From contig CAUWCT010000057.1 of NCBI GenBank assembly GCA_963557065.1, forward strand, positions 1 through 23,784: a stretch of DNA of 23,784 bases, written 5' to 3'. This document shows positions 15,570-22,732 of the stretch, piece by piece. The notes under the pieces are model-generated. The model did no database searches and had not been told where the DNA came from. It saw nothing but the letters and a program-made list of their open reading frames with translations. The position numbers and the translations under genes were made by a program. This stretch comes from UMGS1370 sp963557065 (lineage in GTDB: Bacteria; Bacillota; Clostridia; Lachnospirales; Lachnospiraceae). Within the stretch, counting starts at the first letter, position 1. Each line of letters opens with the position of its first letter.

Positions 15570-16568
15570 TCAATTCTCCTTCATAACCAGCAGCATCAAT
15601 TCCATTACCAATTCCATATTTACATTGGCGCGAAGTCTGCCCCTGGCTTTCTCAATCGCTTCCAAAACAGCTTCCAGCCCCTGGTAGCTGCTGTTCTTGC
15701 TCATATCATTAATTGCTGAATATTCTTCCTTAAAAATCAGCAGATTCATATCTTTGGTAACTTTAAACATCAATACATCCCTGTACCAAAGCTGCATAAA
15801 ATCCAGACATTCATCCAGATTTAAGTTATCCTCTTTCAGTTTCCGGATAGTTTCCATCAATTCCGCAATGTCCATGGACCGCAAATGTTTTAACAAAGCT
15901 AACATGGTCTGATAGACTGCCTGAAACTCTTCTGACTCTGCCAGATGCACCGCTTTTCCAAGATTTCCTCTGGCAAAAGCAGCATATACTTCTGCCTTAT
16001 CTTCCATTACCTTTTTCTTCTGAATCAAGTAATTTTTAATATCCCCATCCCGAAGAGGCTTTAAATTCATCTGAACACAGCGGGATAAAATGGTAGGAAG
16101 AAATGTCTCCTGATTCGTTGTCAAAAGCAGAATAATCACGTAGGCAGGCGGTTCTTCAATGGTCTTTAGCAGCGCATTTTGAGCCTGTCCTGTCATCTTT
16201 TCAGCCTCATTTACAATATAAATCTTGTATTTGCTGCTGTACGGACGGATCGCCACAGTATCATTAATCTGGCTTCTGATATCATCCACACCAATACTGG
16301 CAGGTTTTTCGTGAGAAACATAGATCAAATCCGGATGATTGTGGGAAAGAACCTGTTTGCAGGCATGGCAGGACAGGCATGGGGTCACTGAATGTTTCTC
16401 TTTTCCTTCACACAAAAGAGTCAGGGCAAATGCCTCTGCCAATTCCATTTTTCCCATTCCCTCTTCTCCATTTAAAATATAGGCGTGAGAAATCTTATCT
16501 TCTTTCATGGCTGTTATAAAATGCTCTTTAATGGCCTTCTGGCCCAGTATTTCATCAAATGTTTTCAT
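15570..16568 (-). CDS. holB: DNA polymerase III delta' subunit (clamp loader)
   Basis: The delta' subunit of the clamp-loading complex that opens the sliding clamp on DNA. The 332-residue AAA+ fold has a degenerate Walker A (GEEGMGKMELA, 34-44; Met in place of Thr/Ser after Lys), expected for a subunit that does not hydrolyse ATP. A zinc module has Cys53, Cys64, Cys67 and Cys70, and the SRC motif is at 162-164 (arginine finger). The start ATG follows AAAGGAG by about 8 nt. Gene order with ricT is conserved in Firmicutes. Confidence 0.94.
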   Translation of the reverse strand: MKTFDEILGQKAIKEHFITAMKEDKISHAYILNGEEGMGKMELAEAFALTLLCEGKEKHSVTPCLSCHACKQVLSHNHPDLIYVSHEKPASIGVDDIRSQINDTVAIRPYSSKYKIYIVNEAEKMTGQAQNALLKTIEEPPAYVIILLLTTNQETFLPTILSRCVQMNLKPLRDGDIKNYLIQKKKVMEDKAEVYAAFARGNLGKAVHLAESEEFQAVYQTMLALLKHLRSMDIAELMETIRKLKEDNLNLDECLDFMQLWYRDVLMFKVTKDMNLLIFKEEYSAINDMSKNSSYQGLEAVLEAIEKARGRLRANVNMELVMELMLLVMKEN

Positions 16569-16621
16569 TCAGTAACTCCTTTGTATGAAAAAGGCGGTAT
16601 CATCATCTGTGTACAAGTGAC

Positions 16622-16650
16622 AGTATAGCATAGATTCTCTTTCTTATAAA
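16622..16650 (-). promoter_or_regulatory. Possible promoter of the holB-ricT-trmN6-rsmI block
   Basis: On the minus strand TTTATA (16650-16645) and TATACT (16627-16622) are 17 bp apart. The -35 box is weak (4 of 6), the -10 good (5 of 6). It lies in the 84-nt gap between the guanylate-kinase-like gene and holB and would give a leader of about 47 nt. Confidence 0.4.
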
Positions 16651-16652
16651 GA

Positions 16653-17243
16653 TTATTTATTGGTATCTTTTTGGATTTCCTCTACGATTTTTTCCAGACA
16701 GGAAAAAAGGTTTTCATTGTCATACGACTGTTCAATCCCGCATTCTTCCAGCCTTTCTTTGCAAAAATCTCTTTCATCAGCCAGATACCTTCTGCACATC
16801 TCATCATAGTGAGGAACTTCCTGAAGTTTTTCCCGGTCCAGAGCCCTCTTAAGACGCAGACCATCTTCTACTGTAATATAAATGGGAACCAGATACTCTT
16901 TTCCAAAATACTTTCTGGTCTTTTCATAAGATTCCAACGTCCCGATCATCAAATACTGCCCATTTTTCAAATCAATCTGCCCATCATCTGCCGTAAAATA
17001 ACTCCATGGACCCATCATGGTCTCATAAGTCCGGCATTCAATTACTTTTCCCTCTTCCAATAACTGATCCAGCTTTTTCCTGTCAGTAAAAAAATACTCG
17101 TTTCCATTTTCTTCTCCCATACGAATAGGACGGGTCGTATATGGCACTACGGTTTTCAGCCAGGGACAACGGCTTAAAATCTCTTTAAACAGCGTATCTT
17201 TCCCAGAAGCGCTTTTTCCCATTAAATAAAAAATCTTTCCCAT
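16653..17243 (-). CDS. Guanylate kinase-family protein in the tmk position
   Basis: A 196-residue P-loop kinase. GKSASGKDTL matches the Walker A loop, and YTTRPIRMGEENGNEYFF matches the GMP-binding TTRxxRxGExxGxxYxF signature of guanylate kinases. A DREKLQEVPHYDEM segment in the lid region and the short C terminus depart from housekeeping Gmk. In Bacillus this slot (between yaaO and holB) is held by thymidylate kinase; here the motifs are Gmk-like, not Tmk-like. It may be a second guanylate kinase-like protein of unknown substrate. The frame reaches a TTG at 17255, but GGAG lies 6 nt before the ATG at 17243, and only one base separates it from the preceding stop (TAACATG), so the two genes are coupled. 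Confidence 0.78.
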   Translation of the reverse strand: MGKIFYLMGKSASGKDTLFKEILSRCPWLKTVVPYTTRPIRMGEENGNEYFFTDRKKLDQLLEEGKVIECRTYETMMGPWSYFTADDGQIDLKNGQYLMIGTLESYEKTRKYFGKEYLVPIYITVEDGLRLKRALDREKLQEVPHYDEMCRRYLADERDFCKERLEECGIEQSYDNENLFSCLEKIVEEIQKDTNK

Positions 17244-17244
17244 G

Positions 17245-18681
17245 TTATTCTCCAATCACTGTCTCAATGTATTCTGCTGCCGGATCTCTTGTCCCCTGGA
17301 CAGGCAGGCAATGTTCCTTGTATTTTACAACTGTATCCAGCATTTCCCTGGTTATCCGTTCTCCGGGAACAATCACAGGGATTCCGGGCGGATAAATATA
17401 AACAAATTCTCCGCTGATTTCTCCCTCTGACTCTCTAATGGGCGTAGATGTTGTATTCTGATTCCATGCTTCAAAAATCGTCATCTCCCCTTGCTTTTTC
17501 CAGGCAGCCGGCTCCTGATAAAACTCATCCTGTTCTGTGCTGCAGATTCGGGCATCTATCTGCTCCAGCGCCATATATAAACGATCCAGTCCCTCTTTTC
17601 TGTCAAAAGGAGACGTCATGGCAAGAACATAATCCGTTCCGCTCATTTCCATTTCCAAATGGTACTCGTTTCTTAAAATTTCCGCCAGTTTTTCTCCTGT
17701 CATATCCGTTCCTTTTACTGACAAAACCAGTTTTGACGGATCAACATCGTAAATTCCATGCGTTCCGGCCAGTCCTTTTCCGGGAATCCTGATATGTTTC
17801 AATTTTTTAGACTTATTTCTGAAATCTGATACCCACTCTGACAAATCTGCCAGCCTGTTTCCCTGATCCTCTGCCATAGTCCGGATACACGAATCCATTC
17901 CTCCCATAAAAATATAGGATGGACTGCTGCTTTGATAAATCTGCAGATACCGCTCTATTTTCCCACAATCAGAATACCCGGCTCTCCAGTGCATAATCCC
18001 TGTCTGAGTAAAAGAGGGCAACGTCTTGTGAAGGCTCTGTATGACTGCATCTGCCCCCAAATCCAGAGCAGACACCGGATATCCGCCTTTATATGCAAAA
18101 GGAAAATGCGCCCCATGGGCTTCATCCACAATCAGAGGAATCCCGAACTTATGCACAATTTTCGCAATTTCTGCAATATCAGAAACCATTCCTTCATATG
18201 TTGGGGATACAATCAGAACTGCCTGAATTTCCGGGTTGGATTTTAAAGAGTTTTCCACATCTTCCGGCGAAATCCCCCCCTGAATCCCAAATTCTGAAAG
18301 ATATTGTGGATAAATGTATTCCGAATGAAGACGATTCTGGAAAACTCCATGATAAACCGACTTATGGCAATTCCGGCTCATGAGAATCCATCCATCCGGC
18401 TTTGTCATCCCGCAGACTGCGCTTAAAATCCCGCAACTGCTTCCATTTACTAAAAACCAGGATTTATCGCTTCTGTAAATCTCAGAAGCATATTCCATAG
18501 CTTCTTTTAAAACTCCTTCCGGATGGTGAAGATTGTCAAATCCGTCAATCTCCGTAATATCTATTTGATATGGATTGGGAAAATCCAGTTCTGCCCTCTT
18601 ATGGCCTGGCATATGAAACGGATACATATCTGATTTTCCATATTCTTTTAACTGTTCCAACAGCCTTTTTTCCTGTTTCAA
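17245..18681 (-). CDS. Orn/Lys/Arg decarboxylase-family PLP enzyme (YaaO-like)
   Basis: Fold-type I pyridoxal-phosphate enzyme of the bacterial ornithine/lysine/arginine decarboxylase family, about 478 residues, lacking the N-terminal wing domain of the large inducible decarboxylases. Motifs: YPFHMPGHKR at the N terminus, IVDEAHGAHF (PLP-ring aspartate), SLHKTLPSFTQTG with the Schiff-base lysine, and the C-terminal YPPGIPVIVPGE typical of the family. The substrate cannot be read from the sequence. The frame opens at an ATG at 18732, but that codon has no ribosome site and lies between the -35 and -10 boxes of the apparent promoter; I prefer the TTG at 18681, preceded by AGGAAAAGGA. It is followed by the guanylate-kinase-like gene with a 1-nt gap. 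Confidence 0.85.
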   Translation of the reverse strand: MKQEKRLLEQLKEYGKSDMYPFHMPGHKRAELDFPNPYQIDITEIDGFDNLHHPEGVLKEAMEYASEIYRSDKSWFLVNGSSCGILSAVCGMTKPDGWILMSRNCHKSVYHGVFQNRLHSEYIYPQYLSEFGIQGGISPEDVENSLKSNPEIQAVLIVSPTYEGMVSDIAEIAKIVHKFGIPLIVDEAHGAHFPFAYKGGYPVSALDLGADAVIQSLHKTLPSFTQTGIMHWRAGYSDCGKIERYLQIYQSSSPSYIFMGGMDSCIRTMAEDQGNRLADLSEWVSDFRNKSKKLKHIRIPGKGLAGTHGIYDVDPSKLVLSVKGTDMTGEKLAEILRNEYHLEMEMSGTDYVLAMTSPFDRKEGLDRLYMALEQIDARICSTEQDEFYQEPAAWKKQGEMTIFEAWNQNTTSTPIRESEGEISGEFVYIYPPGIPVIVPGERITREMLDTVVKYKEHCLPVQGTRDPAAEYIETVIGE

Positions 18682-18696
18682 TCCTTTTCCTGCCTC

Positions 18697-18749
18697 TTTT
18701 CTTTCCTGTAAATCTATTCTATAATAGAACATAATCTAAATTATTTCAA
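18697..18749. promoter_or_regulatory. Overlapping divergent promoters sharing one -10 box
   Basis: The heptamer TATAATA (18720-18726) reads TATAAT on the plus strand and TATTAT on the minus strand. On the minus strand, TTGAAA (18749-18744) lies 17 bp upstream of TATTAT (18726-18721). On the plus strand a weak TTTTCT (18697-18702) lies 17 bp upstream of TATAAT (18720-18725). The minus direction drives the decarboxylase gene, the plus direction the small gene at 18766. Confidence 0.6.
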
Positions 18750-18765
18750 CAAGGGAGGGAGAACA

Positions 18766-18993
18766 TTGAGAACTGAAGAATTTAAAATGGAACGTCCCGG
18801 ACTGGTGAAGCCTGGCGATAAAGTCAAGATTATTGAACGGGAAGGGACCAGCGGTTACAGCTATATTATCGACCCGGCTGTAGCCATGTCCGGCTGCTAC
18901 TCCAACCGCGATCGGATTCTTTCTGAATACGGAATTGTAAAAGATGTGCGTGAAAATTCAAGAGGATTTTATGTGATTGTGGAGTTTGAGTAA
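18766..18993 (+). CDS. Small protein of unknown function, 75 residues
   Basis: I do not recognise this protein. It is soluble, with no signal peptide or membrane segment, and rich in charged residues. Features seen: PGDKVKIIEREGTSGYSYII (16-35), a pattern of alternating beta-strand residues and a PGDxV turn as in small SH3-like barrels, then SGCYSNRDRILSEYGIVKDVRENSRGF and a C-terminal strand YVIVEFE. The start is TTG, supported by a very strong ribosome site (AAGGGAGGGAG, 18751-18761) at normal distance; an ATG seven codons later has none. It is transcribed away from the decarboxylase gene from a shared promoter region and faces the DUF5050-like gene. Coding is supported by the ribosome site, the clean frame and a terminator-like hairpin after it. 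Confidence 0.7.
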   Translation: MRTEEFKMERPGLVKPGDKVKIIEREGTSGYSYIIDPAVAMSGCYSNRDRILSEYGIVKDVRENSRGFYVIVEFE

Positions 18994-19014
18994 AACTCAC
19001 TCATAGAATGTCAA

Positions 19015-19053
19015 ATCAGGACGGCGCAGGTTTACACCTTTTGCCGTCCTGAT
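19015..19053. terminator. Hairpin between convergent genes, probable bidirectional terminator
   Basis: A perfect 11-bp GC-rich stem ATCAGGACGGC (19015-19025) / GCCGTCCTGAT (19043-19053); the 17-nt loop can itself pair AGGT with ACCT. It lies between the stop codons of two convergent genes. Neither side has a good U tract, so efficiency as an intrinsic terminator is uncertain. Confidence 0.55.
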
Positions 19054-19070
19054 GCTGTTCTATCACATAT

Positions 19071-20915
19071 TTACAAAGCCGGAATAATAATCGCATTGCT
19101 TTCCTGCTGGCCTCCTACCGTCTCTGTGGGACGGCTGTATTCCTGGCCAGGCGCCTGATTTCCAATGGTTTCTGCCGGTCTTGGAATGGTTGCGGGGGGA
19201 GTTTCTATGGGAACTGTTTCCGCCGGGCGTTCCGGTACAATCACTTCTGATGTTGTCTCCCGAACTGATTCTTCTGTTGTTTCCAAAGCAGATGGTTCCG
19301 TCTCTGTCCCGTCTCCTCCTGACAGATTTTGTCCGCTCTGTCCGCTTAATAAAATACTCTCTGCCACCAGTTCTTCTGACACGCCGGAAAACTGAATGGC
19401 TCTTGTATCAAGCACTTCCCAGGTCTGATCAATCGAATCCCATTGGGAATCGTGCTCATAGCAGGTAATGGTATCCCCATTCACTAACAACAATTCCAAT
19501 GCCTTATTTTCCTCTTTGTTTCCGTCTCGAACTCCCAAATCAGACAATCTGTTTACAGTTCCATCCAAACCAACTGTTACAATCTGGCCGTACCCGGATC
19601 TCCAACTGACCGGATAGTATTCCCCATAAATGGTTCTCTGATTTTCATAATAATACAGATTTAAAATATTGCCTTCAAACACACTGCTGGCAGTCTGTTT
19701 TTCGGTTCCATCCATGGAAACCCGATAAATCTGGCTGTATCTTTCTCCATTTGTCCCTTTTGACACATAGGCACTGTAATAAATCCAGTCCTCTGCAATA
19801 CAGAAACTATTGATCCCATATTCGCTGCGGGCAAGTATTCCAGACTGGCCAGAAGAATCCTTCCAGAATATAGCATCCTTGCCATTGTCATTTTTTAACT
19901 CATAGGTGACGCCGCCTGCAGTTTGAACGGCCGGCTTTACATAAGAAATTCTGCCGTCATCCAGCTTATATTGTCTGTCTCCAATACGTTTTATTCCTGA
20001 AGCATCTCCTGATACCAGACTTCCCATCCCGTCCAGCAAATAGGCTGTATCCTCTTCTATTTTGATTTGAAACTGACTTTCCCCGGCCGGATAAGATGTC
20101 CCTGATTCCGCTTTCAAAACAGTTCCATTGGATGCATAATAGATCTGTCCTTCTGCCTCTACAAATCCTGTAACCTGGCTGGCTAACAGTTCTTTTGTCT
20201 GATCCCCCGGTCTCATCCGAAACAGATTCCCGCTTAGTCCCTGCTCTTCTGTATTTAATACTGCATTTGACGGCGCTAATGACAGATAATATACCCACCC
20301 GTCTAAGACTTTCAATGCGTTGGAAGATGCTCTCTCAGGTGCATTCTTTCCGCCTAAATATTTTTCTTCCTCTTCTGTGGCTTTTTTGTAAAGAATGGGG
20401 TAAAAGTTTTCTTCGGATTCCCAACTGGTATCCAGAAATACATAAAACTCATTTCCTCTTACCATGCTCTTTTTTCCGGTTTCTTCTTCCCCTTGGGTTT
20501 TTCCCTGGTAGTTAAAATCCATATGGATATCCGATAAACAGCCTGTTTCTGAAAATTGACAAATCCATCCGTCTATAGATGTCTCTCTGCCCTCTTCCAT
20601 GATTCCATTGCCATTCAGATAGTAAAGTCCGTCTTCCCAGACTTTCCACATGTCTTTTGCAAATGTGCCGTCTTCCTCTTTAAATCTGGTTCCGTCCTCT
20701 GTCTCAACCCATCCGTAAACCGCTTCCGTCTCTATGACAAGTTCAGCTGTTGTAGATTCCTGCTTCTGATTCTCCGGATGGGACGCATCCTTTTTAATCT
20801 GAAAAAACACTGTAACTACTACTAAAACCGCAATTAACAGAGTACAGACAGCACATATAATCATCAATGTACTCCAAAGGTAAGATTCTTTTCTCTTTTT
20901 CTTTCTGCTTGCCAT
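19071..20915 (-). CDS. Membrane-anchored extracellular protein with cell-wall-repeat-like and DUF5050-like regions
   Basis: A 614-residue protein of unknown function. Residues 1-12 are basic (MASRKKKRKESY) and about 14-38 form one membrane segment without a clear cleavage site, so it is probably an N-terminally anchored surface protein. Residues about 66-130 (YGWVETEDGTRFKEEDGTFAKDMWK, GLYYLNGNG) resemble choline/cell-wall-binding repeats. About 170-500 is a series of WVYYLS, IYYASNG, WIYYSAY and IYRVSMDGTE strands typical of DUF5050-like beta-propeller proteins. The tail (about 522-614) is Pro/Thr/Glu-rich with RPAETVP, RPAETIG and RPTETVG repeats, probably extended in the wall. GGAGG is 7 nt before the ATG at 20915; a longer frame to 20960 has no ribosome site. 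It may sense or bind cell-wall or sugar ligands, unproven. Confidence 0.75.
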   Translation of the reverse strand: MASRKKKRKESYLWSTLMIICAVCTLLIAVLVVVTVFFQIKKDASHPENQKQESTTAELVIETEAVYGWVETEDGTRFKEEDGTFAKDMWKVWEDGLYYLNGNGIMEEGRETSIDGWICQFSETGCLSDIHMDFNYQGKTQGEEETGKKSMVRGNEFYVFLDTSWESEENFYPILYKKATEEEEKYLGGKNAPERASSNALKVLDGWVYYLSLAPSNAVLNTEEQGLSGNLFRMRPGDQTKELLASQVTGFVEAEGQIYYASNGTVLKAESGTSYPAGESQFQIKIEEDTAYLLDGMGSLVSGDASGIKRIGDRQYKLDDGRISYVKPAVQTAGGVTYELKNDNGKDAIFWKDSSGQSGILARSEYGINSFCIAEDWIYYSAYVSKGTNGERYSQIYRVSMDGTEKQTASSVFEGNILNLYYYENQRTIYGEYYPVSWRSGYGQIVTVGLDGTVNRLSDLGVRDGNKEENKALELLLVNGDTITCYEHDSQWDSIDQTWEVLDTRAIQFSGVSEELVAESILLSGQSGQNLSGGDGTETEPSALETTEESVRETTSEVIVPERPAETVPIETPPATIPRPAETIGNQAPGQEYSRPTETVGGQQESNAIIIPAL

Positions 20916-20940
20916 TGTATTCCTCCAATCGATCTTATCT

Positions 20941-20969
20941 ATACTATCAAACTTTGCCAAGCATTACAA
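20941..20969 (-). promoter_or_regulatory. Possible promoter of the DUF5050-like gene
   Basis: On the minus strand TTGTAA (20969-20964) and TAGTAT (20946-20941) are 17 bp apart. Each box matches consensus at 4 of 6, so this is weak. An alternative, TTGGCA with TAAGAT, would start transcription inside the ribosome site and is less likely. Confidence 0.3.
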
Positions 20970-20989
20970 GAAAAGAAACCTTACAAAAT

Positions 20990-21030
20990 GTAACAGTTCA
21001 GCCTGAATCTTCGCATGGCTGAACTGTTAC
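20990..21030 (-). mobile_element. 41-bp internally deleted MITE copy with 8-bp target duplication
   Basis: Perfect 14-bp terminal inverted repeats GTAACAGTTCAGCC (20990-21003) / GGCTGAACTGTTAC (21017-21030) enclose 13 bp. It is flanked on both sides by the same 8 bp, TACAAAAT (20982-20989 and 21031-21038), as expected of a target-site duplication. Read on the minus strand, its first 30 bases are identical to the left end of the 151-bp copy at 22582. It lies between the sulfatase stop and the DUF5050-like gene, and as RNA on the minus strand it forms a 14-bp hairpin followed by ATTTTG, so it may now terminate the sulfatase transcript. Confidence 0.8.
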
Positions 21031-21047
21031 TACAAAATTCTGGTGCT

Positions 21048-22520
21048 TTACAATCCCAGCCGTTTATATTCCTCTTTGGGCGCATCTGCCTTTCTTAAAG
21101 CATTCTTTAATTTTTCATTCCACACAGCAGCAGTCTCTTCATTGACTAAATTATGATTCTGGCCTGGATCGGTATCCAAATGATACAATCTGTCGCCAAA
21201 CTGGTCAGCGTGGTAGTACGGCAGTATGGATGGCATCCTTAAGCATGGAAGCCCATTGGTAAACCGGCATCCGGCTGTTAATTCTGCCTTTTCCAACTGT
21301 TCCGGCTTAAAAAATCCCCTGATATTGGTAGGCATCATTGTATACTCATAAATCGGCCCATTTTCTTTGCTCTTATTGGCCTTCATATATACAGTATGTC
21401 CATCTGTACAGCAGGTATACGAGCCATGTACGCCAAACAGCGCCATATCCCGAACCGGCTGATTTTCTGTGAGAACAGGAAGAATCGAAGTTCCATCCAT
21501 TTCTCCCATTTTTTCAGAAGAACATCCGAATATATCCAACAGAGTAGGAGCCAGATCTACGGTACTTGCCAACTGCTCTGTGCTGATTTTTCTATCCATC
21601 CCCGGAACATGAATAAAAAACGGTGTATGCACCAGTTCATCATAAATTGGCGGGAAATTTTTGCCCAGACAATCATGTTCCCCCAGCAAAAAGCCATGAT
21701 CTGTATTTATAATCAGGGCCGTATCCTTCCACATATCATGTTCATCCATAAAATCCAGCACTTTTCCTACATGAACATCGCACATTGTCATAAGCGCTGC
21801 ATATTCTTTTTCCGCATTTTCCAGATCTCTACGGTAATCGCCGCCCGGCACCATACCATATCTGGGCCAATTTAAAGTCTCTTCGTCCGGCAGTCCATAC
21901 ATTTTGCGATATTTTTGAGGTACATAAAACGGCTCATGGGGATCAAAGCATTCAATCTGCAGAAACCAGTTATCCCTCTCCACATGCTCATTTAAAAATT
22001 CCAATCCGGTTGCAACGGTCATGGCGCTGGGCATCTCTTCCTCCATCTGCTGACGAAGGCGGTTGCGGTAATGCTGATTCACAGAAATTCCCTGTTTATT
22101 TAATGGATGGCGGTCTGCCGGAATCTCTGCTTCTACATCATGGGCAACAAACCGATCTCCCTCCTGCCCGCGAAATCCTTCCCAGGTATCGTAGCGATTG
22201 TGATACGTACAGCCACCGTCTTCCCAATAATGAGAGTGATCCGTACACAGATGGGTGTAGACTCCGCCTTCCCTTAAAACCTCCATTACAGAATGATCAA
22301 AGGGTTCCAACGGCCCCCAGCTCCTGTAAAGAAAATTATATTTTCCGGTATGAAGTTCCCGTCTTGCAGGCATACATGGCAGACTGCCTGCATAAAAATT
22401 GTCAAATCTGGTACAGTGTTTTTCCAATCTTTCAAAATTAGGCATCTTCGTCCAGTCACACCCATAATTTGGCAGGTATTTTCTGGTTAATGTATCAAAC
22501 ATTACCATTACAGTTCTCAT
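21048..22520 (-). CDS. Cys-type sulfatase, cytoplasmic
   Basis: A 490-residue member of the alkaline-phosphatase superfamily that hydrolyses sulfate esters. The activation motif is CMPARRELHTGKY with C49-x-P-x-R53; the cysteine must be oxidised to formylglycine, in anaerobes usually by a radical-SAM sulfatase-maturing enzyme (not in this window). Metal-site residues seen are Asp9, Asp274 and His275 in NTDHGFLLGEH, with Lys287 and His195 (FDPHEP) probably in the active site. No signal peptide is present, so it acts inside the cell. The start is the ATG at 22520 with AGGAG 8 nt upstream; the GTG at 22526 is less likely. Next to a PTS permease, it probably desulfates an imported sugar sulfate, an inference from context. 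The true substrate, and even a phosphonate/phosphodiester activity, cannot be excluded. Confidence 0.87.
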   Translation of the reverse strand: MRTVMVMFDTLTRKYLPNYGCDWTKMPNFERLEKHCTRFDNFYAGSLPCMPARRELHTGKYNFLYRSWGPLEPFDHSVMEVLREGGVYTHLCTDHSHYWEDGGCTYHNRYDTWEGFRGQEGDRFVAHDVEAEIPADRHPLNKQGISVNQHYRNRLRQQMEEEMPSAMTVATGLEFLNEHVERDNWFLQIECFDPHEPFYVPQKYRKMYGLPDEETLNWPRYGMVPGGDYRRDLENAEKEYAALMTMCDVHVGKVLDFMDEHDMWKDTALIINTDHGFLLGEHDCLGKNFPPIYDELVHTPFFIHVPGMDRKISTEQLASTVDLAPTLLDIFGCSSEKMGEMDGTSILPVLTENQPVRDMALFGVHGSYTCCTDGHTVYMKANKSKENGPIYEYTMMPTNIRGFFKPEQLEKAELTAGCRFTNGLPCLRMPSILPYYHADQFGDRLYHLDTDPGQNHNLVNEETAAVWNEKLKNALRKADAPKEEYKRLGL

Positions 22521-22581
22521 AATCACATCTCCTATTGTCTAAAACCTGTTTCTTTTACTTTTATTTTCCTAATTTTTTCTT

Positions 22582-22732
22582 GTAACAGTTCAGCCATGCG
22601 AAGATTCAGGCAGAAAAAAGCGTTGAAAACTTGTTTTCATAAGAGTTTTTCTGCCTGAATCTTTATAGGGCGGACGCCAGACGCTTCTTGTCCGCTGCAG
22701 GCGGGCAAGAAGATGCATGGCTGAACTGTTAC
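22582..22732 (+). mobile_element. 151-bp MITE-like element with 18-bp inverted ends and 8-bp target duplication
   Basis: Ends are perfect 18-bp inverted repeats: GTAACAGTTCAGCCATGC (22582-22599) and GCATGGCTGAACTGTTAC (22715-22732). Both sides carry the same 8 bp, TTTTTCTT (22574-22581 and 22733-22740), a target-site duplication. It has no transposase and no sizeable reading frame, so it must move in trans. Ends beginning GTAA and an 8-bp duplication are features reported for the IS66 family; assignment to that family is inference. The right end overlaps the PTS gene, giving its stop codon. The rest of the 22521-22728 gap outside the element shows only the sulfatase leader; no clear promoter for it was found. 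Confidence 0.85.
22601..22712. repeat. Internal hairpins of the 151-bp element
   Basis: Between the inverted ends there are three further foldbacks. An 18-bp perfect stem pairs AAGATTCAGGCAGAAAAA (22601-22618) with TTTTTCTGCCTGAATCTT (22646-22663). In its loop TGAAAAC pairs with GTTTTCA. Further right a 12-bp stem pairs CTTCTTGTCCGC (22684-22695) with GCGGGCAAGAAG (22701-22712), with one G-U wobble and loop TGCAG. Transcribed either way, the element would be a highly folded RNA. Confidence 0.8.

Noticed and set aside
20970..20990. FabT-like half-site AGTTTGATAG region upstream of the DUF5050-like gene
   Set aside because: Only one half-site is present (in the 20943-20957 area on the minus strand), with no partner arm.
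21048..22732. Sulfatase gene as cargo of a composite transposon bounded by the two repeat elements
   Set aside because: The two elements have different 8-bp duplications (TACAAAAT and TTTTTCTT), and each is complete with its own pair of ends, which indicates two independent insertions.
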